Of a stretch of DNA of 64,000 nt, positions 47,668 to 58,056 are shown piece after piece. A model generated the notes under the pieces. The model did not search any database. It saw only the letters and a program-made list of their open reading frames with translations, and had not been told where the DNA came from. A program made the position numbers and the translations under genes. Numbering within the stretch: the first letter of the stretch is position 1; every line of letters starts with the position of its first letter. This DNA is from Gloeophyllum trabeum ATCC 11539 (taxonomy: Eukaryota; Basidiomycota; Agaricomycetes; Gloeophyllales; Gloeophyllaceae), in the NCBI RefSeq assembly GCF_000344685.1, contig NW_006920430.1, forward strand, positions 147,748-211,747, given 5' to 3'.

Positions 47668-49733
47668 ATGAATGACCCTCTCCCGACGCCACCACTGAAT
47701 ACGGCATCAGCGGGACCTTCCACGCCCCCTCCAGCAGATAATTCGCAGAATGCGACAGTGTCTTCGGACGCTAGTTTGTCGCTTGATGGTTTGCTCATGC
47801 AGATCACGTCCATCAACGACCCCGAGGCCTTGGACAAAACGCTGCGAACATTTGCGCCGAAGGAAGTGAGGGAAACGATACTGGGCAGCTTACTGCCAGA
47901 TGGCGCGGACCCGTTACAAGTGTTGGACGTGAGAAGGAATACGCTGGGGATCCTTTATCTATTGTGAGTCTTTCCTTCCAATACTACATCAGTAAGGGAA
48001 GCCGGCACTCGAACGTCGGTTCCGCTTGTAATCCCTTTCATTATGTCTGCATGACGCATTTGACGGGATTCATGCCTATTTGACGCTAGGTCAGCTCGAC
48101 TGCAGGTCAACGCCGCCGGTGCGCCACCTCAGCATGTGATCGAGACATTTTGTCGTGAGTTCGACCAAGCACAAGCTAGGGTCGCACCTGAGCGAGGTTA
48201 GTTATCTCGAATGGTTAGCAATGGTCTACTCTGAGATATCTAACACTGTCGGATAGTAACGATGCTTGCGAGAGGAATCATACAACTAGGACAGCAAGTT
48301 GGCGATGTGAGCCTCGCTCCCGCTCCTGCGTGTCAAGTCAGAGCAGATGATGTAACTTCTCATCACTTTTCACGGTTAGGTAAAGCTCGCTGTGAAGCCT
48401 TTGCACGACCTTCTAGTCCGCTTCCCTCCAAGCTTGTCCTATCTGACACCATTGCACGGACTCTTTGTGACTGTAAGTCCTGAAACTCCTTGTGTCATAC
48501 TCCGTTTGACCCATAACGTGCCATCTCTCGTACCGCAACTCAGGCTTGCGTCGCTAGCCGGCAATTTGCCGTCGCAGAGCCCGTCCTCTCAACACCCATC
48601 ACCCAGATCAATACCGCTTTCTTCCCCGATCTTACCTACCTCGACAATCTCGTGTATCACTATGCTGGCGGCACGGTGTATGCCGCACTGAAGCAATGGG
48701 AGGAGGTGAATATGGTCCTCCATCCGTTCGGAACGCGGCCTAACAGTCTCTTTCTAGGCCGAGGACTTCTTTGAAATCGTGGTGGGCGCACCGGCGTTGG
48801 TGCCCAGCGCTGTCCAGCTCGAAGCTGGGAAGAAGTTGATATTGGTGCAGCTTATCAAAGACGGCAAGGTAGCTATAGTCCTGACCTGAGGTTCCGTTAG
48901 GCATCCTGATCCATTCTTGTGACAGTCAAACAATCTGCCAAAGTATGCGAACGGAAGTCTACAGCGGCAGTTGAAGAACTCGCCATACTATGGATTGACG
49001 CGGCACTACCCTCAGCAACAAGCCAAGCTCGAGCAACTTGTCGAGAAAGAGAGAGAGACGTTCGAGAAGGTGAGCCTTCGAAATAGATCGGATCGTCCAT
49101 ACTATCTGCGTCGTTGTCCACGATGTCATGCGTACCTCCGCGCTCATAAATCTTCCCATCGTCCAGGATCAGAACATGGGACTCGTCCTGCAGGCGCTGG
49201 ATCATGCCCCTAGATGGGCCATCAAGAAGCTAACTGGGACATATCTGACCCTGAGTGTTTCCGAGATTGGGAAGACGGTAAACATGGCGGGCAAGGACGA
49301 AGCTGTCCAGCGACTAATATTGAGCATGGTGAGTGGCGCGAACGAGTCGGCTCTATGTTCCATAGTCTTCATACGCGCGGCCGTAGATTGAGAAAGAAGA
49401 GATCGATGCAACACTGTCGATGGACGGAATCGTTACTTTCAACGAAGATCACTCGGCCTTACCTATGAAGCGAATGTTGTCCAAGACGGAGGTTGACAAC
49501 GCTCTGAAGGAGGCTCAGCAGCAGGCAGCGATTCTCAGGCAACTCGAACGCGAGATCGGGAAGAGTAGAGAGTATTTGCTAAAGGTGCGTTATCCCCTGG
49601 AGCAGTGAGCCTGATCCCTGACTTTCGCTAGGCTGCGAAAGTGAAGGATAATGACTGGTCGGGACCAGGGGGTCCAGACGAGGAGCTTTTGTTCGATGTA
49701 ACACCAAGCGCGACATGGGCAGACGATGCCTAA
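47668..49733 (+). CDS. csn3: COP9 signalosome complex subunit 3 (474 aa)
   Basis: Ten exons: 47668-47963, 48090-48196, 48257-48306, 48380-48472, 48544-48705, 48758-48868, 48926-49069, 49167-49328, 49387-49584 and 49632-49733, all in one frame. The COP9 signalosome removes Nedd8 from cullins and so controls SCF-type ubiquitin ligases; subunit 3 is one of its PCI-domain scaffold subunits. Family marks are LSARLQVNAAGAP after the first helix, YLDNLVYHYAGGTVYAALKQ, AEDFFEIVVGAPA, and the PCI winged-helix part TGTYLTLSVSEIGKTV with IEKEEIDATLSMDGIVTFNE. The acidic C-terminal tail (SATWADDA) is normal for the family. The start at 47668 gives a Pro-rich leader; a longer in-frame start at 47542 is possible. 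Two other genes in the window encode F-box proteins, which act in the same system. Confidence 0.9.
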
Positions 49734-51633
49734 GTCAACAGCCGTGAATAACAATTGTACCAGTTTCGTCCGCTATCGATGTTTTGCTCTCGTTATCATC
49801 ATCCTCAGCATCCACCGATATCAAGGGTGACTTCCAATGATTCTTTGACATTCTATCTGTTACTGTGATATTACTCAATTCCTGACCAGAGCGCTGGCCA
49901 TTGAGCCTTGGACGAGAGGCCAACCACTATGTTCACGTTGAGCTTGACAGTGATCCCGGTGGAGTTCACTATCAAGTTCAGCGATGAATATTGGAGGTAG
50001 CGTCACAGTACGATCGGTCTTATAAGTTAGCTTCGGATTCATACTTCCTACTCGGATTCTGGACAGGACCCCTACCTAAAGTACCAGCGATTGCGAAGTG
50101 GGCAGTTTGTTCCGAAGGACAAAGGGAGGATAAATGCAAAATACGGTGCGCCCTTCTTTATACCTCGCCGATGCAATGATGTGACACAATATTTAGTGAA
50201 ACATCTTCGCGACTTTGTATGTGCTTCGGACGTTGATCGTCGCCTAATATGTCGAACAATAGATGTCAAGACTTTAAATTTGTTCTTATTTGCGCGCCGC
50301 CCTCCTAGGCACCTACACGACCAGGTAATATAACTGTATTTCGGGATCCTGAACCCATTGGAGTCCTTGTCCCGATGGTATGCTTTATCCAACAGTCGCA
50401 GTCACTAATGGGATTGCCATGTGACGCTGATGCAAAATCTAAGAGGGAAAGACGCGCAACGAGCCGCGTTGGCTGAACAATTGCCTTCAAGCCTGCGTCG
50501 ACCATAATGCGACTATTCTGCGCTCAGGCAGTCCGGACGGGCCAGGTCTCAACATCAGAAGTCTCAGTATTGCCTACTGGATCTATCGGTTAATCTCACG
50601 AAGATGTACCGTTGGCCCTGGTGAGTACGATTGGCGTAGTCAAGCAATTCATTGTACGCCTTCCCTTAAATATGAGTGTGGGTGTTGAACGACTCCTCAA
50701 TATTACTACGCACTGCCGCGGCAATCAAAGCAGTGAGCAAGATCACCACACGATTACCAAGATGCGTATCTCAGATGCAGATGTTGGCTCGAATATATTC
50801 ATTAAGCTGCAGTAGACGCCAAGCGTTGTGCTCGCCAGCAATCTATGTATTGTACTCATGCCGATAGAGGGCGATAGTCACGTTGGCTAAGGAGGCATCT
50901 CATTCGAGGGTCGTCGTATCCCGTGCGCAGGCTTTCATTATTAGAATCCAGCTCAGTATTCCCGTTCCTCAGAAAATAAGTATCTATCGTAGGGGAAGGA
51001 GGGGGAGGGCTGTCACGAAATCTCCGTCTGTGAGACGAGGCTTATCGCTCTGGAGCATGTCGGAGTCCTGCTGTCAGTAGCATTGCGCAGCCGGCCCAGT
51101 CCATGGCGTTTTCGCACAGTTTTCACGATCAGCCAGGCCATGAGTAAGAGTCTGAGTAATGTTTATCATCGCACATGAATAGAATGACCCACGGCGCTAC
51201 TTGTATCCCACGTTCCAAGGTATAACCACCCGATTACCATGGAGGTCTTCGTCGTACTGCTTGACGTTAGGACGCCAGGACTTGCTCGAGTAGTGGTGAA
51301 CCGGGCACTGTGAAACCGATCATTCTCGTAGATGGGTTAGGACCTTGTGCGCTCATCCTGACCAATCGTTCATTCTCAGCGAACTCCGTTCCAGGGACCG
51401 GATATCTTTAGGTCTGCCTAGCTGGTCTGTCATGGCGCATTCTCTCAGGGAGAAGCATCTTTGGCTGATTCAGCCTCGAGTTTCGTCTGTCCTAAACCAG
51501 TTGAGCCCTCTCACGACGCACTCACGAGTTCATGCGAATAACGACATAGGCATCGTCTGCGCTTCATAAGGAAGCTATAACAATGTGTTTATTGGGCGAG
51601 ATTCGATCGCTCACTCAGACGCAGCGGGCGTAA
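49734..51633. other. 1.9 kb intergenic region, nothing recognised
   Basis: Short open frames on both strands have no shared features with other genes in the window. No inverted or direct repeats of note were seen. It includes the promoter of the gene at 51634. Confidence 0.45.
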
Positions 51634-52649
51634 ATGTGTTTTCCCTCCAAACGCCGGAAGGACGGCTCACCTGAAGAGGGTGGCCGAATCAAACGATCTC
51701 GATCCGCTCAAGAACCCGCTGAAAGTACAAATACCCCGGCCCCTCCGACATCTACCGGAACTAAACCCACCACCACCCAAACTACCGATACCACCATGTC
51801 CTCCCCCAGACTCGCCATCGTCATCTACACGATGTACGGCCATGTTGCCAAACGTACGTACATCGTTGTCCCGTATTCCCCTCCCCTCGGCTTGCCATCG
51901 ACATCGTGCTGATGGTCGGTACAGTGGCCGAGGCCATCAAGAGTGGTATTGAGGGTGCTGGTGGGAACGCTTCCATCTTCCAGTGCGTCAAATCTTGAAG
52001 ATTCCTTGGATCGTGCCGTGATACATACTATTCCTCTACGTTACAGGGTTGCAGAGACTCTTTCTCCCGAGATTTTGAACCTGGTGAAGGCGCCGCCCAA
52101 GCCCGACTATCCCGTTATGGACCCTTTGGACTTGAAGAACTATGATGGTTTCCTGTTCGGTATCCCCACGCGGTATGGTAACTTCCCAGTACAATGGAAG
52201 GTTAGTGTAGCTCTCTTCTTGCGCCAGGTCCCGTTTCTAATACCTTGCAGGCGTTCTGGGACTCCACTGGTCCCCTCTGGGCCAGCACGGCTCTGTGCGG
52301 CAAGTACGCGGGTCTCTTCGTTTCGACCGGCTCCCCTGGTGGAGGTCAGGAGTCGACTTTGATGGCTGCCATGTCCACCCTCGTCCACCATGGTGTTATC
52401 TACGTCCCCTTGGGCTACAAATACACTTTTGCGCAACTCGCCAACTTGACTGAGGTTCGCGGTGGTAAGCGTCCATAATCTAGTGTCACTTCGAATAAGG
52501 AATTGAGCAGTCTCGGTACAGGGTCACCATGGGGCGCTGGTACCTTTGCCAACTCCGATGGCTCTCGCCAGCCGACTCCCTTGGAGCTTGAGATTGCCAA
52601 CCTCCAGGGCAAGAGCTTCTACGAGTACGTTGCCAGGGTGAAGTGGTAA
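51634..52649 (+). CDS. flavodoxin-fold NAD(P)H:quinone oxidoreductase, WrbA/Pst2-like (257 aa)
   Basis: Five exons: 51634-51853, 51925-51982, 52047-52200, 52251-52464 and 52522-52649. The enzyme class binds FMN and reduces quinones by two electrons, avoiding semiquinone radicals; wood-decay fungi use such enzymes against lignin-derived quinones. Landmarks are the FMN-loop region [59 protein letters not shown] and [18 protein letters not shown]. The first 54 residues are a low-complexity Thr/Pro-rich leader beginning MCFPSKRRK, where the early Cys and basic run could serve membrane attachment by lipidation, as in related fungal eisosome-linked proteins (inference). A shorter start at 51796 (MSSPRLAIV) would remove this leader. 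The gene is intact. Confidence 0.92.
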
Positions 52650-52932
52650 ACTGCGTGGCGTCTCCTTTTCCGTAGGTCCTCTTGGTAGTGGCGGTTTCTA
52701 TCTTGCATTGTAATATACCTGTTTTCCCATCATCTGTGCTGAATCCGCACGCGTGCATATCCAAGCGACGTTCCAGGGAATGAGCGGCAGGCTCTTGGGA
52801 AGGGAGCCAGATGCACGGGCAGCGACGCATGGGAACGGGTAGCGCCACAATAGGGTCTATGCCGCAGCAGTTTAATTGGCCGGGGTCGATACTGCATGGT
52901 GCTTTTACAGTCAACTGTCCGGAGGACATGAA

Positions 52933-54467
52933 GGAGGACAGGCATATCTGGATATCTATCGTCCATACCGAGGTGGGACATACGAGTCCCTCTGACTCCC
53001 TCAGAGACTATTAGCATCCGCGCTTCCTTGCCTACACCATCAGCGGGCATCCGTTCGTTTCATGGTATTGCAAAGGTCGTCAACCAAAACAAAGACGTGT
53101 TTCATACCGGACGACCGGCCTCCAACTATGGTCCACCGGTTGCTCTCTTTAATTCTGTGTTGGGTCGGCTCGCATATCAACTTTCGCATCTTCAGGACAT
53201 ATCAGAGATTCATCCCGCCTCATTCCGAGCAGCTCATGAGCTGGTCACCCTGAGTCTTGGTAGCTATCCATCAGAGGAAATTCACGTTGATTCGCTCTCT
53301 CGCCCGTCGCAGCAATTCCTCGGCATGCCATTTACGCGGAAGCTGAAGACTGCTGGTATCGAACCTAATACCGTGGTTGGGGGTAGTGAGCCCTTTGGTC
53401 TCATGGAGGTCAAGAATGAGGTTGGCTTGAATGGGGATGGTTTGGTGTATGCTAAGATCGTCACGGAAACCACGGGAAAGGTAGGCTAATTCGTTGTATC
53501 GTCTATACTGGTGAGGATATTACAGATGTTACTCCGACGGAAGCGATCAAACTGCCCTGCCGTTCTCATTGGCGTTATGGGGGATCTCTTGGAGATTGCG
53601 ATTGCTACCTACACCGATTGCCCTTGTATCGACTGTCTTTTCTCCGAGCGGCTGCGTTTAGGCTTCCATGAGCTCACTGTAGTCCCTCGCGTGGCTCGTG
53701 TCTTCAAGGCTGTGAAAGAGGTGTTTACAGGGCTAGAGCGGTTCTACTCGGAAATCGACAATGTGCCGCCATCTCCTACTTGTTTCCGTCGCCGCCGCCT
53801 TGCCATTCTTACGAGCATCTCATCCCGTGTCTGAAATTCACTGGCCGATTATCCGTCCTGGGTAAGTCCTATCAAATGGCAGATGCTTCGCACGAGAGAC
53901 GCTCTGGTCTTTACCTCGGTACTCTTTTGATCTCGGATGACGCCGAGCCTGCGGATGTGTCGTCTGTCCCTGATGACAATGGCAGAGAGGTTGTGGTCAA
54001 GTTCACCGCCAAATATAACTCGGATGCACATAAACTTGTAGCGGAAGCTGGACTCGCACCAGCGCTACATGCCTGTGTACCCGTGCTCGGCGGTTGTGAT
54101 GGACCGTGTTCATGGGGACACGGCATGGGCTTCAGAGGCTCTGGGCAAGCCACTTCCATACAGCGCCTACAAGGATGTCAAGACAGCTATTGAGCTGCTC
54201 CATGCTCACAATATTGTCTTTAGCGATTTCCGCACCCCGAATTTAATGTGCATACCTGGCAAGAGTGGCTCAGATGAAGCTGCGCGCGCCATGCTGATCG
54301 ACTTTGACTGGGTCGGCATCCACGGTGAAGGAAGGTACCCGCCGACTTTGAATGATAGCAACCCAATATGGCCCGCCTCTGTTCAGCGAGGCGCATCCAT
54401 GCTCAAGGCACACGACTTGGAGATGCTTGATGCGCTCAAGAAGGTGTGCCTCTCGGAGGCTTCATGA
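52933..54467 (+). pseudogene. fused PD-(D/E)XK-kinase gene, frameshifted
   Basis: Two exon-like blocks are seen: ~52933-53480 and 53526-54467. The first has a Glu-x-Lys strand in PFGLMEVKNEVGLNGD, matching the (E/M)(L/V)KNE..G motif of the nuclease-like N-part of mushroom kinases. The second continues with CPAVLIGVMGDLLEIAIATY and RVFKAVKEVFTGLERFYSEI, then a kinase domain with VVVKF, VVMDRVHGDTAW, IELLHAHNIVFSDFRTPNLM (catalytic Asp kept, His replaced by Phe) and MLIDFDWVG. The frame changes near 53782 and again near 54100; no GT-AG intron can bridge either point. So this copy is disrupted, unless both breaks are sequencing errors. The exact 5' end is unclear. Confidence 0.7.
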
Positions 54468-54839
54468 GTGAGTAGAGATTGGTGGGTCCATTGCTGTCTG
54501 ATACGGGAAGTCGTCGTCGATAAAGCTGTTCGTTGCCTGCACGCTCCTGCGTCTTTTTGAAATGTACATATCGACAATGCCCTGTCGAGAGTAGGAAACA
54601 TTGCGAATCAATTGCACCTTGTCGTTATGAGTCGGGTGAACTAGAGCATAACCTTTCTTCGTCTGTGATCTTGGGTTGTCGAGTATTGGCCAAGGGTGAC
54701 ATTGAGCCATGAACCGGCTCTACTCTCAAACATCTCTCAGTCATAGATCCAGAAATGAATAATGATAGCAGTACAACCCATACAAATTTCACATCCAATA
54801 CATTACTCCTGGCCCTTCGCCTGCCTTTATAACCTTCTC
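54468..54839. other. intergenic region
   Basis: The flank between two pseudogenes; nothing is recognised. Confidence 0.4.
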
Positions 54840-55690
54840 TGGCCCCGTCCATCCTCCCCCCGCTCACATCGACCGCCCACGACTTGACTTCTCCACCGCT
54901 TCGTGGACATTAAACGGCGTGAGCCCACCTGCCGGGATAATGGGCATCGCAAAATACGGCTGCTTCTGCGCAACCGGAGTCCCGTTGGTCGTCGTGGTAC
55001 CTGCGGCGTGTCCCCATCCGCGACTGGACTAGCAGCAGCAGGCAGGGCAGCCGAGCCGACTCAATCTCCGCGATATCATCCTGGGCCCACCTCACGCGAG
55101 TATACCCAGTCCACCGCCTTGCCGCCGTCCCCCCCGGCTCCCCCGCTGATCCCACCGCTCCTCATCGAATCGGACAACACAAACTGGTGCAGCCCCGCCT
55201 TCTTCATCTCCGCTACGTCCACGTCCCTGCCCTTCTCCGCGCCGACGTGGAACACCCTGATGACGGGCACCGGGATGAATTTCTGAATTTCGCGTACTCG
55301 GCGGGCTCGGAGCCGTGCAGCTGGTCGAGCTGGGCGGCAGCCACAGCGACAAAGACATACACCAGCGGTTGGTTCTGGAAGACGTCGACGAGCAGCGGCC
55401 GCGGCCGAGGGGGGCGAGAATACAGACTTGGCGTGCTGCGTGAACCGAACCAGGGGAGTCGCTCCTCGTGCGGAGAGGGGCGAGTGAGATGTAGTAGCGC
55501 GTCTTGAGCGGATGGCGGATATCGTCTGCGCCGTCTCAGGCGGTAAGGCCCAGCATATCCGCCCCCGTGTCCGCAGCCGCCAGCGCCTCCTCCGCGATCC
55601 CGATCCCACAAATCTTCACCAGCAGGGCCTGCTCCTCCTCCGCCCTCATCAGCTCTCTGGTGAATTGCAAGGCGTTCAAGTTCGAAGAGG
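54840..55690 (-). pseudogene. trp1: TRP1 fragment (phosphoribosylanthranilate isomerase domain)
   Basis: The minus strand encodes pieces of the isomerase domain of the tryptophan gene in order but in different frames: LLVKICGIGIAEEALAAADT and GADMLGL (about 55620-55530), LPPETAQTISAIRS, VDVFQNQPL, QLHGSEPAEYAKF, IPVPVIRVFHVGAEKGRDVD, and AMPIIPAGGLTPFNVHEAVE, then WAVDVSGG in another frame near 54850. The KICG motif and the final VSGG glycine motif are hallmarks of this enzyme. In fungi it is the C-terminal part of a trifunctional protein with anthranilate synthase amidotransferase and indole-glycerol-phosphate synthase; these upstream parts are absent here. A deletion after GADMLGL and several frameshifts make it non-functional. 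A working copy must lie elsewhere for the fungus to make tryptophan. Confidence 0.75.
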
Positions 55691-56630
55691 TGCAGCCCCG
55701 ACTGGAATGTTTTTCTCACGTACTTCCAGCGAAAGCCCTGCGTGCACTACTTACTAGGTACTTACTGTACACACGTCCAGCTGCAGGCATTCCACATCTA
55801 GCGATGTTCCTTCTTCTATCTCTTTCTCACCCCCGTCTTAGAGTTCCCTGTCACGATGGGACCCGGTACTTTTGCAGACGTGCCAGTGGCGTGGGCCTAA
55901 AACCCACCCCAGACAGAGCACTGGAGGCTCTGGGCAAGTAGCTCTCAAAGTCAGGCAAGGCATAGGCAATTACAGGTGATTCTGTCCTGCTACAAAATGG
56001 TGTAACCGTGACACGCGATACACTCAAGAGTCTGACGATACGATGTACGTGGCATAGAGTGCCAGTGAAGGCAGTGCGCCCAGTACTCGGGAGCGTTTAT
56101 GATATGAAGCCCAGGGAGCAGCCCTTCTCGTGGTTCTGTACACTCACAAATTATGAAATGTGCTGGAAAGGATTATTGGTGGCTAAACGCAGCTACGCCT
56201 CAGGCTCCGAGCACGTCATGATTCCACGAGGGGGAAGGAAGGTAGCTATCCAACGCCCACACTGGGAAGATCTCAGTATCATATAGATCCCGGACCGAGG
56301 AGTAAAACCCACCACCAACCCCGGATTAGCCAAGTACGTTCATGGCGCTTTCTCTTGAGGCACTCCTGTATCATTGATGCTGCGACAGGCCCTTCTATCA
56401 CTAGAGCATGCACCAAAAACCATAATGTTGGGAATGGGAACATTCTCCTCGCTCCCACTTGATGCTTACTATATCGGTGTAGGGAAGTTGCCACAAAGGA
56501 CCACATCGTCCAGTGGTGACATGCATCTCACGATGAGGCGCCCTTGCTCTTCTCCTATGGGAGTATCAGAGATCACCAATTAGAAGCCCCGAGTTACGCT
56601 TACCAGGTCATAAAAGCATACGTAGCGTAC
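55691..56630. other. intergenic region
   Basis: No gene is recognised. An open frame at 56374-56583 (SLEHAPKTIMLGMGTFSSLP) has a protein-like look but no link to a neighbour. Confidence 0.4.
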
Positions 56631-58056
56631 ATGATTTCCCCTCTCGCAAGCTACCTGGACACTATGACCGCCCACGACTCTTTCAGCAACTCGTCGACTA
56701 CAGTGGAGGTAAGGGTCTGCTCCCTGTGTCCGCGCGCAGCACCTAATAATTGTATTTGAGATTACATGTCCTGAAGATACTACTGGCATCGAGCGAATTA
56801 TGCTTGCTGCCCAAGGTGACCTGCAACGACTTCTCAGGTATGATGATAACCTCCTTTCTCAATTTCAAGTTCATAAATCGTATTTCCTTTGTTTTCAAGC
56901 TCATTTTTTGCGCGTCCTATCTCGGTGGAGCGCGTCTATGCTAATACCAGCCCTCGACTGGTCCCCGCTTCACCGTCCGACCCCATCACACAGCACCGAC
57001 AAGTGCAGCTGAAGTGTGCCTCCCGCATAGTCTGCATCGCCACATCTTCTGTCGTCATTACGTCTCCCGAATGCGAACGACTCTTTCTGGAGGAAAAGTT
57101 TGCAATCGGCCAGCTCTTCAGACAGCTCCGCGTCACGCCCAAATTTACTCTGCTCAACGTCGAGACGCGTATCGTTAAAGGAAGACGCGAGCTCGAGAGG
57201 ACATACATGCTCGAGACCAACGGCATCTCCTGCAAGATCACGGAGGTATTCCCGGACAGGGATATGTTCGTTCTGGGAAGAGCATGGCTGGACGACCCCA
57301 AATCTACTAGGCTTGAAATGCCGCCCAGCGACGAGCGCTATGTATACCAAGAGAAAGGTGTGGACTGCGGGGCCGGGGACACCATCAGTCCTCAGGCTCT
57401 TGCCACCGCCGCGACGTTGTCGTCCATCCTATATGGTCGCGACGTTGATCCATTGATAGGCCAGGGCGTCCGCGGTGACTATTCCGCATTGTCTGCCCGC
57501 CGCGGTCCCGACGATGACATCTCATATGCCCACTTCGCAAAACTTGTGGAGTACCAGTCATCAATGTGGTACGAGAAGCTATCTCCGCTGCTTCCAGCCG
57601 AAGCCGCTAGGTTAGGTGCGGACGCACCCGTCGTTGCTGTATTTGGGGACAGCGGTCTGCAGTCCACGATCACTGCCATGGCTTTACTGAGACTCAACGT
57701 CACGGTGTTCTTCATAACACCATCTGTACGTAGCCATACTCAACTATGGCACGTCCGTGGTCCCCTACTGATCATCTAACTCTGTTTAGGACTCTATCAC
57801 GTCCCTTCTGGAAGACCTGGCTGCGCGACGGGTGTTCGCGGTCATATATGACAATCGCTACAGTGACGCCGCTCACGCGGTAGAAGAGAAACTGGCGATA
57901 CCGACCCTAGCTCGCGAAGATGCTCTCCACGCCTCTAATTTATCCTCTGACTTATTACACGACCAGGGCAAGCGCGCAACGACACTTCATGACACACCTC
58001 CATCTATACCCGTCATTGTCCACAACCACCCGACCACGGCTATCGCGAGCCACTAG
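56631..58056 (+). pseudogene. chorismate-lyase-like domain fused to a truncated adenylation (ANL) domain
   Basis: Four exons fit one frame: 56631-56708, 56761-56837, 56900-57725 and 57790-58056 (415 codons). Residues ~35-190 resemble the chorismate lyase/DUF98 fold: GIERIMLAAQGDLQRLLSSF, FARPISVERVYANTSP, FAIGQLFRQL, ELERTYMLETNGISCKITEV, FPDRDMFVLGRAWL. After a linker comes the N-terminal part of an AMP-binding (ANL) enzyme: ISYAHFAKLVEYQSSMWYEK, VVAVFGDSGLQSTITAMALL, RLNVTVFFITPS, and IPVIVHN at the nucleotide-binding loop. There the expected SGTTG is HPTTA and the frame ends in TAG. A neighbouring frame (GYREPLVPLPPSL) seems to carry on, which points to a frameshift. The adenylation domain is therefore incomplete. 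The chorismate-lyase part may still be made. The family naming is by pattern only. Confidence 0.55.

Noticed and set aside
55076..55719. Arg/Gly-rich minus-strand proteins of 168-177 codons
   Set aside because: They are off-frame readings of the TRP1 fragment; the recognisable enzyme motifs are spread over several frames.
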